Shown here piece by piece: positions 1 to 7,726 of a stretch of DNA of 19,024 bases. Every line of letters starts with the position of its first letter. The first letter of the stretch is position 1. A model generated the notes under the pieces. It did no database searches. It saw nothing but the letters and a program-made list of their open reading frames with translations, and had not been told where the DNA came from. Source of the DNA: JAEUIZ01 sp046155605 (GTDB taxonomy: Bacteria > Planctomycetota > Phycisphaerae > Phycisphaerales > UBA1924). Location of the stretch: positions 1 to 19,024 of the forward strand of contig JBJXFQ010000129.1 in assembly GCA_046155605.1 (NCBI GenBank). The letters run 5' to 3'. Position numbers and translations under genes: made by a program.

Positions 1-3000
1 CACGCCCCACGGTGACGACGCCGTTGTCGGTGATGTTCCCCGTCGTCGCCGTGACGGTCAGGTCACGCGTGACATTGGACGTTCCGATCCGCACCCCGCC
101 GCTGCCGCGCACAAAGCCGTCCCGAGCTGTCACCTGCACGCCCCCGACCGCACCAAACGAGTTGATCTGCGTCCCGAAAAGTACGTCCGCAAGCCCTCCC
201 GCGGCATTGAACGTCGTCACGCCCGCCACGGTCACCGCTGCCGACTGCCCGATATCCCCAGCGTCGGTGGCCAGGAACGCGTTGCCGTTGTTCGTCGTTG
301 TCAGCCCGGCAATCGTCAGCGAGTTCGCCTCGCGAATAAAGACACCGCCCGCGCCCGACGTCGCGGCCACGCTCGTCGAGGTGTCCGTATCGATGTCGCC
401 ATTGCCCGTCGCGCCGACCGCGCCGGCGTTCGCCGTGAAGGTTGCCGTCCCGGCGGTGACGCGAGTGCCCTGCGTTCCATCATCAATGATCGAGCCCGCG
501 GTCGAGGTGACGCTTACCGCCTGGCCCGCCGCGCCGATCGTCCCGAGCACCACGTTTCCAGAGTTCGTGATTGTGGTCGAACCGGCACCCGAACTCACGC
601 TGGTGATCGTGAAGGCTCCAGCGACACCACCCGGCGAGTTGATGAGCACCGTGTTCCCCGCGGCCACGCTCGTGATCGCCACACCGCTGGAGTTGCCGTC
701 GAGGAGGCTCAGGAAGACACCGCCCGTGGTCGCCGAGGCCAAGGCTACGGTGCCCACGTCAAGGTCGATCGTGCTGCCCGCGCCGCCGATCGCCGTCGCC
801 GCCGCCAGCGTGACGGCCCCGGTGGTGGTAACGTCTGCCGAGTTGTCCACCGCGTTGTCAAGGATCGAACCCGCCACCGACGTGACCGAGACGCTGGAAG
901 CGCCGGACGAGATGCTGCCGACGGTCACGTCACCGGTGCTTGCGTTGATGGTCGCGTTGTTCTGCGTCGTGAGCGAACCGATCGTGGTCGCACCGCCGCG
1001 GACATCCAGGCTGTAGGCCGAGCCGCCGGCGAGGGCGACCGTGCCAATCGTGACGGCCCCGGAACCCGTGCTCGCACCGAGCCCGATGCGGACGTTGCCG
1101 CTCGATGTGATGTTGTTCAGGTCCGCGTTGGTGAGGATGAACGTGGCGGTCGGCGCGCCGACGCCGAGGTCCATCGCGTCCGCCGCGCCCGGCGCACGCA
1201 TCACGACCTCGTTCGCTCCCGCGGCGATCCCGCCGTTCAGGTCGATGTCGGCACCGATCAACGTCAGTCGCCGCGCGCTCCCGCTGAGCGTCAGCGTTTG
1301 CGCTGCGGCCACCTCGACATTATCTCCACGCACCACGAGGCTGAACGGGAACGTGAAACTGTTAATCGTGGCGTTGCCGCCGACGGACGCGGCGAAGCCG
1401 ATGTCCACCTGCCCGCTCGTGCCGGGTGTAAGGCTGTCGAGTTCGGTACCCACAAGGTTGAAGTCACCTGCCGCGCCCCCGAGCCCGATCGTCAGGGTCG
1501 GCATAGAGGGTCGCAGAAGCAGGTTCGAGGTCAGTCCCGTCACCGTGATCGCGCCTGTGGCATTGAGGTTGACGTCCCCCGCGTCACCCGTGAACTCGAG
1601 CCCCGAAGTGAGCGTCACGCCGTCCGCCACGACCAGCGTCCCGGCCCCGTTGGTGTCCGAGTCCGCAAAGACGCGGAAGATGCCCGCGCTCGACGCATTC
1701 GCGTTGAAGGTCACGCCGTTTGCAGCCTGGAAGAGCAACTGCCCGGCGCTGCTGACGGGCTGCGCGATCGTGATCAGGCCCGCGCTGCTGACGATCTGGA
1801 TGTTGCCCGAGGTGGTGCTCGCGAGCCCACTGGTGCCCGCGACGGTCCCGATCGTCATGCCCGGCGAGTTCGTCTCGGACACAAAGACCCCGCCCGTCGC
1901 GCTCGCGCCCGCGAGCGTGGTCACGTCCGTTGTGGTCACCGGTGCCGCCGCCGAGCCGACGCCCGAGCCCGCTGTCAGCGCCAGCCCGCCGCCGCCCATG
2001 ATGATCGTCCCGCCGCCCGAGGCGTCGATCCGGCCCACGCCGTTGCTCGACACGCCGTCGGCCCGAAGGACCACGTCACCGGTGCTCGCCGAGAAGTCGA
2101 TGTCGGCGTTTAGCAAGATGTCGTTGTGTGCCAGTAGCGTGAGGCTGTTGCTGTTGGCCGGGGCTGTGATCGCGTCCGCGACGGTGATGTTGCCCGCCTC
2201 CGTGCTGCCGACCTGGTCCGCGGTCTGCACGGTCACGGCCGAGAGGCCAAGTTGCGTCACCAGGTCGCTCACGGTCAGGATTGCGGAGTCCGCGGTCGTC
2301 TCAAAGACCCCAGCGGTGTTGCTCACATTCGTCGTCGCGCCCGCGGCCTGGATCGTCAGATTATTCGGGTCGAGCAGCAGCATCCCCGCGTTGCCGCGGT
2401 CCGCACGCAGGTCCGCGGTGCCGCGGAACGCGAGCACCTGCCGGCTGGAGACCTCAGCAAAGCCGCCGTGCCCGCCTTGCGCGCCGCCGCGCGCCGAGAT
2501 CGTGCCCATGAAGTTCGTGTAGTCCTCGCTCCAGAGGATGACGCGACCGCCGGCACCCGCCGCGGCGCTGCCGGCTCCGCCATCGGCGCGAATCGACGAA
2601 TCAGCGCTCACATACGTCGCGTCGGCGCGCCGAAGATCACCCCGGCCCTGGTAATCGCCGCCGATCCGCACGTCGCCCCCGGTGGCCCCCGATGCATCGA
2701 TCGTCGCGCCAAAGAGGCCGACTTTCTCGCCGGTGATTGTCACATCGCCGCCACGCTCGCCCGCTCCTCCGCCAGCCCCACCGCGCGCATCAATGGTCCC
2801 GGCGACATGCACGACGCCCGAGCCCTTGCCCTCGAGCGTTACCGACTTCGACCGAATGGTCCCCGTGTTCTTGATCGCCAGCGAGTACATATCGCCCGCC
2901 GTCAGCATCGACGCCGCCGCCCGGATTGAGCCCGAGTTCTCGACACCGGCCCGATCGCCAGCCGCCGTCGTCTTTGAGACGCGGACCATCAGTCCGCCGT

Positions 3001-3625
3001 CGCGTCGTCCGACGTAGACCTCGTCACCGGCCGTCATCGTCACGGTTCCGGCCTCGACGACGATGTTGCCGTGGTTCGAAACGTACTGCCCGATGAGGTT
3101 CACCGAGCCGCCCAGGCCTGCCTCGATCGTGCCGTTGTTCACCACTGCGCCCGATACGCCCGTAAAGCGATCATTCCCGCGCAGGAAGTCGTCGTTGGTA
3201 ATCGTCCCCGCCGCGGCCGTGAGCCCGCCGACGCTCACGATCGCACGCCCGCCGAAGAAGATCCCCGACGGATTCGAGATGTAAACGATGCCATTGGAGA
3301 ACAACGAGCCGTTGATCTGCGTCGGGTCGCCCCCCGTCACACGATTGAGCACCCGAGATGTTGCGTTGGGCTGAACGAACCGCACCGTCTCGCCGGTGCC
3401 GATGTTGAACCGCTGGTAGTTGATGATGGCGTTGTTGCCCGCCTGGATCGTGGTGATCGCGCCGGCCTGGTTGATCGTCGCATTGCCGCGGACGACCTGC
3501 GCACCCTCCGGACCGGCCAGCGCGCCGCTCGCCATCGCTGTCAGCGTGGCGGTGGCAAAGACGAACCGCCCAAGGCCCACCCCGACCACGGAACCGGTAA
3601 AGAACGGCTTGCGCGTGCTCTGCAT
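1..3625 (-). CDS. TpsA-type filamentous haemagglutinin-like secreted protein, 3' end cut by window edge
   Basis: This frame is open from an ATG at 3625 to the left edge, about 1208 codons with no stop. A GGAG ribosome site (3633-3636) lies 7 nt upstream. Residues 1-37 form a long basic-then-hydrophobic signal peptide ending ALA. Residues about 40-200 match the haemagglutination-activity (TPS) domain of two-partner secretion: an NQAGAITTIQ stretch, NRVTGGDPTQINGSL near 94-108, and ISNPSGIFF near 116-124, a variant of the NPNGI motif. The rest is Gly/Ala/Thr/Val-rich with short beta-strand periodicity typical of a right-handed beta-helix, and I noticed no cysteine. GGVF-like signatures recur at residues 438, 578, 968 and 1093. 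The partner transporter gene lies directly upstream on the same strand. The product is probably exported to the surface or medium as an adhesin, but its activity cannot be read from this part. The C-terminus is outside the window. Confidence 0.88.
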   Translation of the reverse strand, partial: MQSTRKPFFTGSVVGVGLGRFVFATATLTAMASGALAGPEGAQVVRGNATINQAGAITTIQAGNNAIINYQRFNIGTGETVRFVQPNATSRVLNRVTGGDPTQINGSLFSNGIVYISNPSGIFFGGRAIVSVGGLTAAAGTITNDDFLRGNDRFTGVSGAVVNNGTIEAGLGGSVNLIGQYVSNHGNIVVEAGTVTMTAGDEVYVGRRDGGLMVRVSKTTAAGDRAGVENSGSIRAAASMLTAGDMYSLAIKNTGTIRSKSVTLEGKGSGVVHVAGTIDARGGAGGGAGERGGDVTITGEKVGLFGATIDASGATGGDVRIGGDYQGRGDLRRADATYVSADSSIRADGGAGSAAAGAGGRVILWSEDYTNFMGTISARGGAQGGHGGFAEVSSRQVLAFRGTADLRADRGNAGMLLLDPNNLTIQAAGATTNVSNTAGVFETTADSAILTVSDLVTQLGLSAVTVQTADQVGSTEAGNITVADAITAPANSNSLTLLAHNDILLNADIDFSASTGDVVLRADGVSSNGVGRIDASGGGTIIMGGGGLALTAGSGVGSAAAPVTTTDVTTLAGASATGGVFVSETNSPGMTIGTVAGTSGLASTTSGNIQIVSSAGLITIAQPVSSAGQLLFQAANGVTFNANASSAGIFRVFADSDTNGAGTLVVADGVTLTSGLEFTGDAGDVNLNATGAITVTGLTSNLLLRPSMPTLTIGLGGAAGDFNLVGTELDSLTPGTSGQVDIGFAASVGGNATINSFTFPFSLVVRGDNVEVAAAQTLTLSGSARRLTLIGADIDLNGGIAAGANEVVMRAPGAADAMDLGVGAPTATFILTNADLNNITSSGNVRIGLGASTGSGAVTIGTVALAGGSAYSLDVRGGATTIGSLTTQNNATINASTGDVTVGSISSGASSVSVTSVAGSILDNAVDNSADVTTTGAVTLAAATAIGGAGSTIDLDVGTVALASATTGGVFLSLLDGNSSGVAITSVAAGNTVLINSPGGVAGAFTITSVSSGAGSTTITNSGNVVLGTIGAAGQAVSVTSTAGSIIDDGTQGTRVTAGTATFTANAGAVGATGNGDIDTDTSTSVAATSGAGGVFIREANSLTIAGLTTTNNGNAFLATDAGDIGQSAAVTVAGVTTFNAAGGLADVLFGTQINSFGAVGGVQVTARDGFVRGSGGVRIGTSNVTRDLTVTATTGNITDNGVVTVGR

Positions 3626-3772
3626 GGCTCAACTCCAAGGGGCGCGTCGTTGGCGCCCGCCGATCGCTTCTCTGGTCCTGCGCATCTGCTCAGTTGCTTC
3701 AGCGCCCCGCCCACCCAGCCATCACAACTCTTTCGCTTCAATCTACTGCGTGCTTCTTCCTACACCCTTCAG

Positions 3773-3792
3773 GCGGCCGCTTGCGTGGCCGC
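3773..3792 (-). other. GC-rich hairpin just after the tpsB stop
   Basis: Arms GCGGCC (3773-3778) and GGCCGC (3787-3792) are perfectly complementary around an 8-nt loop and begin 4 nt past the tpsB stop codon. No T-run follows on the minus strand, so it does not look like a strong intrinsic terminator. In the 170-bp gap between tpsB and tpsA it could damp read-through or protect the tpsB message. It is short and GC-rich, so chance is possible. Confidence 0.3.
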
Positions 3793-3795
3793 GCC

Positions 3796-5757
3796 TTAGT
3801 ACGACAACGTCGCCGAGAAGTGGAACACCATGTCGCCGACCTCGTTCGTCTCGTTGGGCGTCGTTACTTCCCTCAGTGGGAATCCGATGTCGAGCCGAAT
3901 GTCCACGTTTCGCCGCACCACCAGTTCCACGCCCACGCCCACGCCCACCAGCGTCTGGTCCTCTTCGAAACTCAGCCTTTCCGAGTTGAACGTCTGCCCC
4001 GCATCGACGAACCCTCGTAGGATCAGATCCCAATCCGCTCTTCCATATGGCTGCTGCGGAACCCAGCGAAAAGGCTCCCCGAACCACCCCTTCGTCGCCT
4101 CCGGGTTGTGCTTCATCCCCCATGGCACGTGGTAGCGATACTCGGCGCTCGCGATGTACGCCGAGTCGCCCACGGCGATCGATTCCGTGTACCCGCGAAC
4201 CGAGTAGAACCCGCCGACCACTTCTTCCGCAGTCGGCACCAAACGCCGATCAAAGGCGTATTGCCCTCGGAACGACAGCGCCAACTCGTGCGCCAGCGTC
4301 GGCCGGCCTCCATCCACGTCGCTCCACGACCCCTGATTCAGCAGCGGCTCCAGAAACATCGAGTGCGCCACGTCCCACTTGAGCGCCACCCAGTCGTCAC
4401 TGGTTTCCTGTCGGCCCAGCCGATCCAACTCGCCCTGATCCGTCCCGGCCACATCAGGCAGGTTCATCTCGAGCGAGACGCCTCCCGTCGTCGACATCTC
4501 GGCGATCGTCCGCTCACCACGGAGCCCGATCGACGCGATGAAGAAATCCGTCTCTCCCGTGAGGTTGCCCCCGAACGTCTCGTCGGTCACGCTCACGTTC
4601 GCAAATCGCCCCCCGATCACCCCATCCACGAACGTGCTGCCGCGCTGGAGCAGGTTCACCTTGATCTCCGCGCCGGCCTCCCAGCCGTCGCCGGAGAACT
4701 GCGCGCCGGACTGCCCGACGTCCGACGCCGTGAACTCGTTCCAGTTGCCGAAGACGCGCACCCGCGTCCGCCCGGATCCGATCGGCCGCTCATACGAGCC
4801 CAGCAGCGCGTTGGCCGCGTCGAAGCCCGCCGTCACATAATCCAGATTCAGGATGTCATCCGCGCCGGTCAGTTGCGTGTGAGAAAACCCGAACCGTTCT
4901 CGCCACTCGCTCGTCTGCGACGTCCCCGTATTCGCGATCTGGAAGTACAGCGTCCACGGCTTGCTCTCGTTCACGAGATAGTCGAGCACGACCTCGCCCG
5001 GCTTGTCGCCCTCCGATACCGCCGCGTCCACACGCCGCCCCGGATGCCGATTCAGCCGCGACATGTAGTCGTTCACCTTCTTCCGATCCAGGTGGTCTCC
5101 CTGCCCGCCCTCCGCCGGCGGCTGGATCGGTGAGTACCGCCGAATCCGCTCGTGCTTTCGGCTGTCGAGACGATCCTCCAGTTTGATCCGCTCGCCCGCC
5201 GCCTGCGTCCGAACACCCGAGATCGAAGCGATGAGCACCGTGACGTGGAACTCCTTGGGCGCTGCCTGCCGATTTTGGGGACGAAGATCCTTTCCCCAAT
5301 CCGGCGAGGTCAGGTTCGGTTGCCCTGTCTCTGGATCGCGCGGGAGAGAAACCTCACTCGAAGCGTCCACTTGGAACGCCGCGACCCCGCGCCGCAGCAA
5401 CTCGTCGCGCAGCGCGAACACGACTCGCGACAATGCCTCGGCGCTCAGTTCGTCATACCCCGGCTTGCCGAGATCGGACAGCGCCACCTCCTCGGTCGGC
5501 TCCCCGGCCCGCGGCTCGCGCAGTTTGGTTCCATCCCGCAGCAGCACGACCCGTGCCGACGACAGCACGTCCTCCGGCGACGGATTCTGCGGATGGTCTT
5601 GCACATAATCGATCACCACCCGGCTCACCGGGAGGAATGGCGACGACGCCGGCTGCGTGCGGATCGCCTCGGGCGCGCGCACGTTCTGACCTCGGGCCGT
5701 CCCGCTCAATGTCACTATCGCCGCCACCAGCGCCCCGGCGCACGCATTGACTTTCAT
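3796..5757 (-). CDS. TpsB outer-membrane translocator (ShlB/FhaC/HecB family, POTRA + beta-barrel)
   Basis: This 653-aa protein is predicted to secrete the neighbouring TpsA across the outer membrane. I chose the ATG at 5757 because GGAGG sits 5 nt upstream and a signal peptide follows at once (MKVNACAGALVAAIVTLSG, cleaved near ARG-Q). An in-frame GTG at 5778 lacks both. Residues about 40-240 look like two POTRA domains. The first is interrupted by a charged insert, and the second has the typical LNRHPGRRVDAAVSEGDKPG pattern. From about 250 on, alternating beta strands form the barrel. The Omp85/TpsB signature GGFYSVRGY places the conserved tip arginine at R521. The protein ends FSATLSY, with the terminal aromatic residue used for barrel assembly. 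It is longer than most TpsB proteins (commonly 550-600 aa). It is first in the operon, with tpsA 170 bp downstream. Confidence 0.9.
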   Translation of the reverse strand: MKVNACAGALVAAIVTLSGTARGQNVRAPEAIRTQPASSPFLPVSRVVIDYVQDHPQNPSPEDVLSSARVVLLRDGTKLREPRAGEPTEEVALSDLGKPGYDELSAEALSRVVFALRDELLRRGVAAFQVDASSEVSLPRDPETGQPNLTSPDWGKDLRPQNRQAAPKEFHVTVLIASISGVRTQAAGERIKLEDRLDSRKHERIRRYSPIQPPAEGGQGDHLDRKKVNDYMSRLNRHPGRRVDAAVSEGDKPGEVVLDYLVNESKPWTLYFQIANTGTSQTSEWRERFGFSHTQLTGADDILNLDYVTAGFDAANALLGSYERPIGSGRTRVRVFGNWNEFTASDVGQSGAQFSGDGWEAGAEIKVNLLQRGSTFVDGVIGGRFANVSVTDETFGGNLTGETDFFIASIGLRGERTIAEMSTTGGVSLEMNLPDVAGTDQGELDRLGRQETSDDWVALKWDVAHSMFLEPLLNQGSWSDVDGGRPTLAHELALSFRGQYAFDRRLVPTAEEVVGGFYSVRGYTESIAVGDSAYIASAEYRYHVPWGMKHNPEATKGWFGEPFRWVPQQPYGRADWDLILRGFVDAGQTFNSERLSFEEDQTLVGVGVGVELVVRRNVDIRLDIGFPLREVTTPNETNEVGDMVFHFSATLSY

Positions 5758-5822
5758 GAAGTCCTCCAACCTGGTCACCTATCACCCGGCGCCGGCGCGC
5801 CGTCTCCCCGTCGATGACATCT

Positions 5823-5852
5823 ACCCTACCCGCACCGGCACCAACCTGTCAA
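5823..5852 (-). promoter_or_regulatory. Sigma-70-type promoter for tpsBA
   Basis: On the minus strand a perfect TTGACA (-35, at 5852-5847) is followed after 18 bp by TAGGGT (5828-5823), which keeps the first, second and last bases of the TATAAT consensus. Transcription would begin near 5816, giving a leader of about 60 nt before the tpsB ATG at 5757. This is the best promoter match I found in the window. It lies in the divergent gap between tpsB and rsfS. Confidence 0.6.
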
Positions 5853-5894
5853 TACGGCTGTTGGGTTCGCCTGCGTCGGGCACAAGTTGCGCCT

Positions 5895-5912
5895 TCGCAA
5901 TGGCATTTGCGA
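5895..5912. other. Short inverted repeat in the tpsB-rsfS divergent region
   Basis: TCGCAA (5895-5900) and TTGCGA (5907-5912) are exact reverse complements separated by 6 nt, 55 bp before the rsfS start. The spacing would suit a dimeric repressor site. With 6-bp arms it may also be chance. Confidence 0.2.
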
Positions 5913-5966
5913 GCAATCGTCTGTGCCCAGCCGGGCTTTTCCCGAACCCGCCGCGTACTCTTGCCC

Positions 5967-6380
5967 ATGCCCAACGCCGTACGACCCGCTCGCAAGAAAT
6001 CCACCACCGACGCCCGCGGCTTCGCCATCGAGGCCGCACGAATGCTCGCCGACGATAAGTGCTCAGATGTCGTTGTCCTCGATGTTCGCGGACTCAGTTC
6101 CATCACCGACTTCGTCGTCATCGGGTCCGGCACCTCCGATCGCCAGATGCGCTCCGCCCTCCAACACACCGAAGACCTCGGCGCGACGATCGGGCACGCC
6201 TCGTTCCGTTCCAACGCCGACGACCGCGCCACCTGGCTCCTCGTCGATTTCGTCGATGTCGTCGTACACGTCTTCGAGCCGAACACCCGCGCCCACTACG
6301 ACCTCGAGATGCTCTGGGGCGATGCCAAACGGATCCGCTGGGAGCGGCGGGCCAAAGCCGCCGCCTCAGAACCGGAGTAG
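5967..6380 (+). CDS. rsfS: Ribosomal silencing factor RsfS
   Basis: This 137-aa protein belongs to the RsfS/Iojap (DUF143) family. The family binds ribosomal protein uL14 on the 50S subunit and blocks subunit joining, lowering translation during starvation. Visible family blocks are DVVVLDVRGLSSITDFVVIG (about residues 25-44), SGTSDRQMRSAL just after it, a W-LLVDFVDVVVHVF strand, and the C-terminal R-HYDLEMLWGDA motif near 110-124. The family is normally 105-140 aa, which supports the ATG at 5967. The frame stays open upstream to 5814, but that extension has no conserved sequence. The usual neighbours nadD and proA are absent. It is divergent from tpsB and is followed by gcvT after 146 bp. 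It is probably transcribed alone or with gcvT. Confidence 0.9.
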   Translation: MPNAVRPARKKSTTDARGFAIEAARMLADDKCSDVVVLDVRGLSSITDFVVIGSGTSDRQMRSALQHTEDLGATIGHASFRSNADDRATWLLVDFVDVVVHVFEPNTRAHYDLEMLWGDAKRIRWERRAKAAASEPE

Positions 6381-6451
6381 GCGTCACGCCTCGGGACCGA
6401 CTGAGTCACCATTGGCGATAGACCGAGTACGCGTCGCTGCGATGGCGTCGG

Positions 6452-6463
6452 CGGTCCGGACCG
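6452..6463. other. 12-bp perfect palindrome upstream of gcvT
   Basis: CGGTCCGGACCG reads the same on both strands and lies 63 bp before the gcvT start, next to a TAGCGT sequence (6466-6471) that could be a -10 box. The position would suit an operator. At this GC content a chance palindrome is plausible. Confidence 0.2.
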
Positions 6464-6526
6464 GATAGCGTTGCGTTCGTCCGAGGCGACCCGCACTTGC
6501 CGCGACGCCCGATCAGGAGACTCACG

Positions 6527-7645
6527 TTGCTGCGCACGCCCCTGCACAAGTTCCACGTCGACGCCGGCGGAAAGATGGTCGAGTTCGCCGGATGGGAGAT
6601 GCCCATGATGTACACGGGCATCCACGAGGAGCACCACCAGGTGCGCACCTCCGGCGGGCTCTTCGACGTCTCGCACATGGGACGGGTCAAGGTCACGGGA
6701 CGGCACGCGCGGCGGTTCCTCGAACGCCTCTGCACGCGGCGCATCAGCGACATGACCGCGGGCCAGTGCCGATACTCCCTCGTCTGCAACGAGCGTGGCG
6801 GCGTGCGCGACGACGTCATCGTCTATCGGATGGATGATGACGAGTTCCTCGTCGTCGTCAACGCCTCCAACCGCGAGAAACTGCTCCCCCACTTCGAGCA
6901 GGTCCGCGGCGACCTGGGCGTCAAGATCGACGACCAGACCGCCAGCACGGCAATGGTCGCGGTGCAGGGTCCAAAGGTGATGGAACTCGTCGGCAAGTTC
7001 AGCAAGGAGATCCCGACGCTCAAGCGCTACCGCTTCGCCGTCAAAAACCTGATGGTGCTGAAACTCATCGTCAGCCGCACCGGCTACACCGGCGAGGACG
7101 GCGTCGAAGCGATCCTGCCCGCGGGCATGGTCGGCATCGCGATCTCGCTCCTCCTCAAGGATGTGGACATGAAGAAGGAGGGAGCGCTCATCAAGCCCGC
7201 CGGGCTGGGGGCGCGCGACACCCTGCGGATGGAAGCAGGCATGCCGCTCTATGGGCACGAACTGGGCGAGGAGACCAACGCGCTGGAATGCGGCGTCGAT
7301 TTCGCGATCAGCCTCGACAAGGACCAGGGCGAGAAGGCCGAGACGTTTGTCGGGATGGAGGCCCTCAAGCGCACCATGGACGCGGGCGGGCCCAAACGCC
7401 GACTCATCGGCATCTCCCTCGACGGGAAGCGCACGGCTCGCCAGGGCAACCCCGTCCTTCGCAACGGCACCAAGGTCGGCGAGGTCACGTCTGGGTGCCT
7501 GAGCCCCACGCTGGGCCACGCCATTGCGATGGCGCTCGTGGACATTGAGGCCACCGAGCCCGGCGGCGTGCTGCGCGTCGACACCGGCCGCGGCGAACTC
7601 GAAGGCAAGGTGACCAAACTACCGTTCTACAAGGCTCCGAAATAG
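6527..7645 (+). CDS. gcvT: Aminomethyltransferase, glycine cleavage system T protein
   Basis: This 372-aa protein takes the aminomethyl group from the lipoylated H protein and transfers it to tetrahydrofolate, giving methylene-THF and ammonia. I chose the TTG at 6527 because AGGAGA lies 7 nt upstream and the product then begins LRTPLHKFH, as GcvT proteins do. A TTG at 6497 would add ten unconserved residues. Family blocks appear in order: MVEFAGWEMPMMY, FDVSHMG (about 46-52), GGVRDDVIVY with the conserved Asp pair D95/D96, SRTGYTGEDG (183-192), GLGARDTLRMEAGMPLYG, and near the end VTSGCLSPTLGHAIAMALV. These fit a genuine T protein better than the related YgfZ. No gcvH or gcvP lies in this window, so the partners must be encoded elsewhere. 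No glycine riboswitch was recognised in the 146-bp upstream gap. Confidence 0.93.
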   Translation: MLRTPLHKFHVDAGGKMVEFAGWEMPMMYTGIHEEHHQVRTSGGLFDVSHMGRVKVTGRHARRFLERLCTRRISDMTAGQCRYSLVCNERGGVRDDVIVYRMDDDEFLVVVNASNREKLLPHFEQVRGDLGVKIDDQTASTAMVAVQGPKVMELVGKFSKEIPTLKRYRFAVKNLMVLKLIVSRTGYTGEDGVEAILPAGMVGIAISLLLKDVDMKKEGALIKPAGLGARDTLRMEAGMPLYGHELGEETNALECGVDFAISLDKDQGEKAETFVGMEALKRTMDAGGPKRRLIGISLDGKRTARQGNPVLRNGTKVGEVTSGCLSPTLGHAIAMALVDIEATEPGGVLRVDTGRGELEGKVTKLPFYKAPK

Positions 7646-7677
7646 CGCGCACGCGCGGCGGCACGGCGCGCGATGGC

Positions 7678-7708
7678 TTGGAGGAAGGGCTTGGATAGCC
7701 GATAGAGT
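7678..7708 (+). promoter_or_regulatory. Possible promoter for the SulP gene
   Basis: TTGGAG (7678-7683) and TAGAGT (7703-7708) are separated by 19 bp. The second box matches four of six -10 bases, but the -35 is weak. Transcription would start about a dozen bases before the GTG at 7727, giving an almost leaderless message. That would fit the lack of any Shine-Dalgarno sequence there. Confidence 0.25.
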
Positions 7709-7726
7709 TGTCCAGAGCCCCGGCCC

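Noticed and set aside
12..2522. Long plus-strand open frames opposite tpsA (12-1016, 1041-2522)
   Set aside because: They are Pro/Ala/Val-rich antisense frames of a GC-rich gene, with no family motif. The minus strand carries a signal peptide, TPS domain and repeats.
4108..5133. 341-aa plus-strand frame opposite tpsB
   Set aside because: His/Arg/Pro-rich with no recognisable domain. It is a shadow of the TpsB barrel coding strand.
5758..5778. Earlier GTG start for tpsB at 5778
   Set aside because: The ATG at 5757 has GGAGG 5 nt upstream and begins a signal peptide. The GTG has neither.
5814..5966. N-terminal extension of RsfS to 5814
   Set aside because: It would add 51 unconserved residues to a family that is normally 105-140 aa, and overlaps the tpsB promoter region.
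6381..6526. Glycine riboswitch ahead of gcvT
   Set aside because: I could not find the paired aptamer features in the 146-bp gap. Only a short palindrome is visible.
6296..7519. 407-aa minus-strand frame opposite gcvT
   Set aside because: GcvT on the plus strand has every family motif. The antisense product has typical high-GC shadow composition (Asp/His/Ala/Arg).
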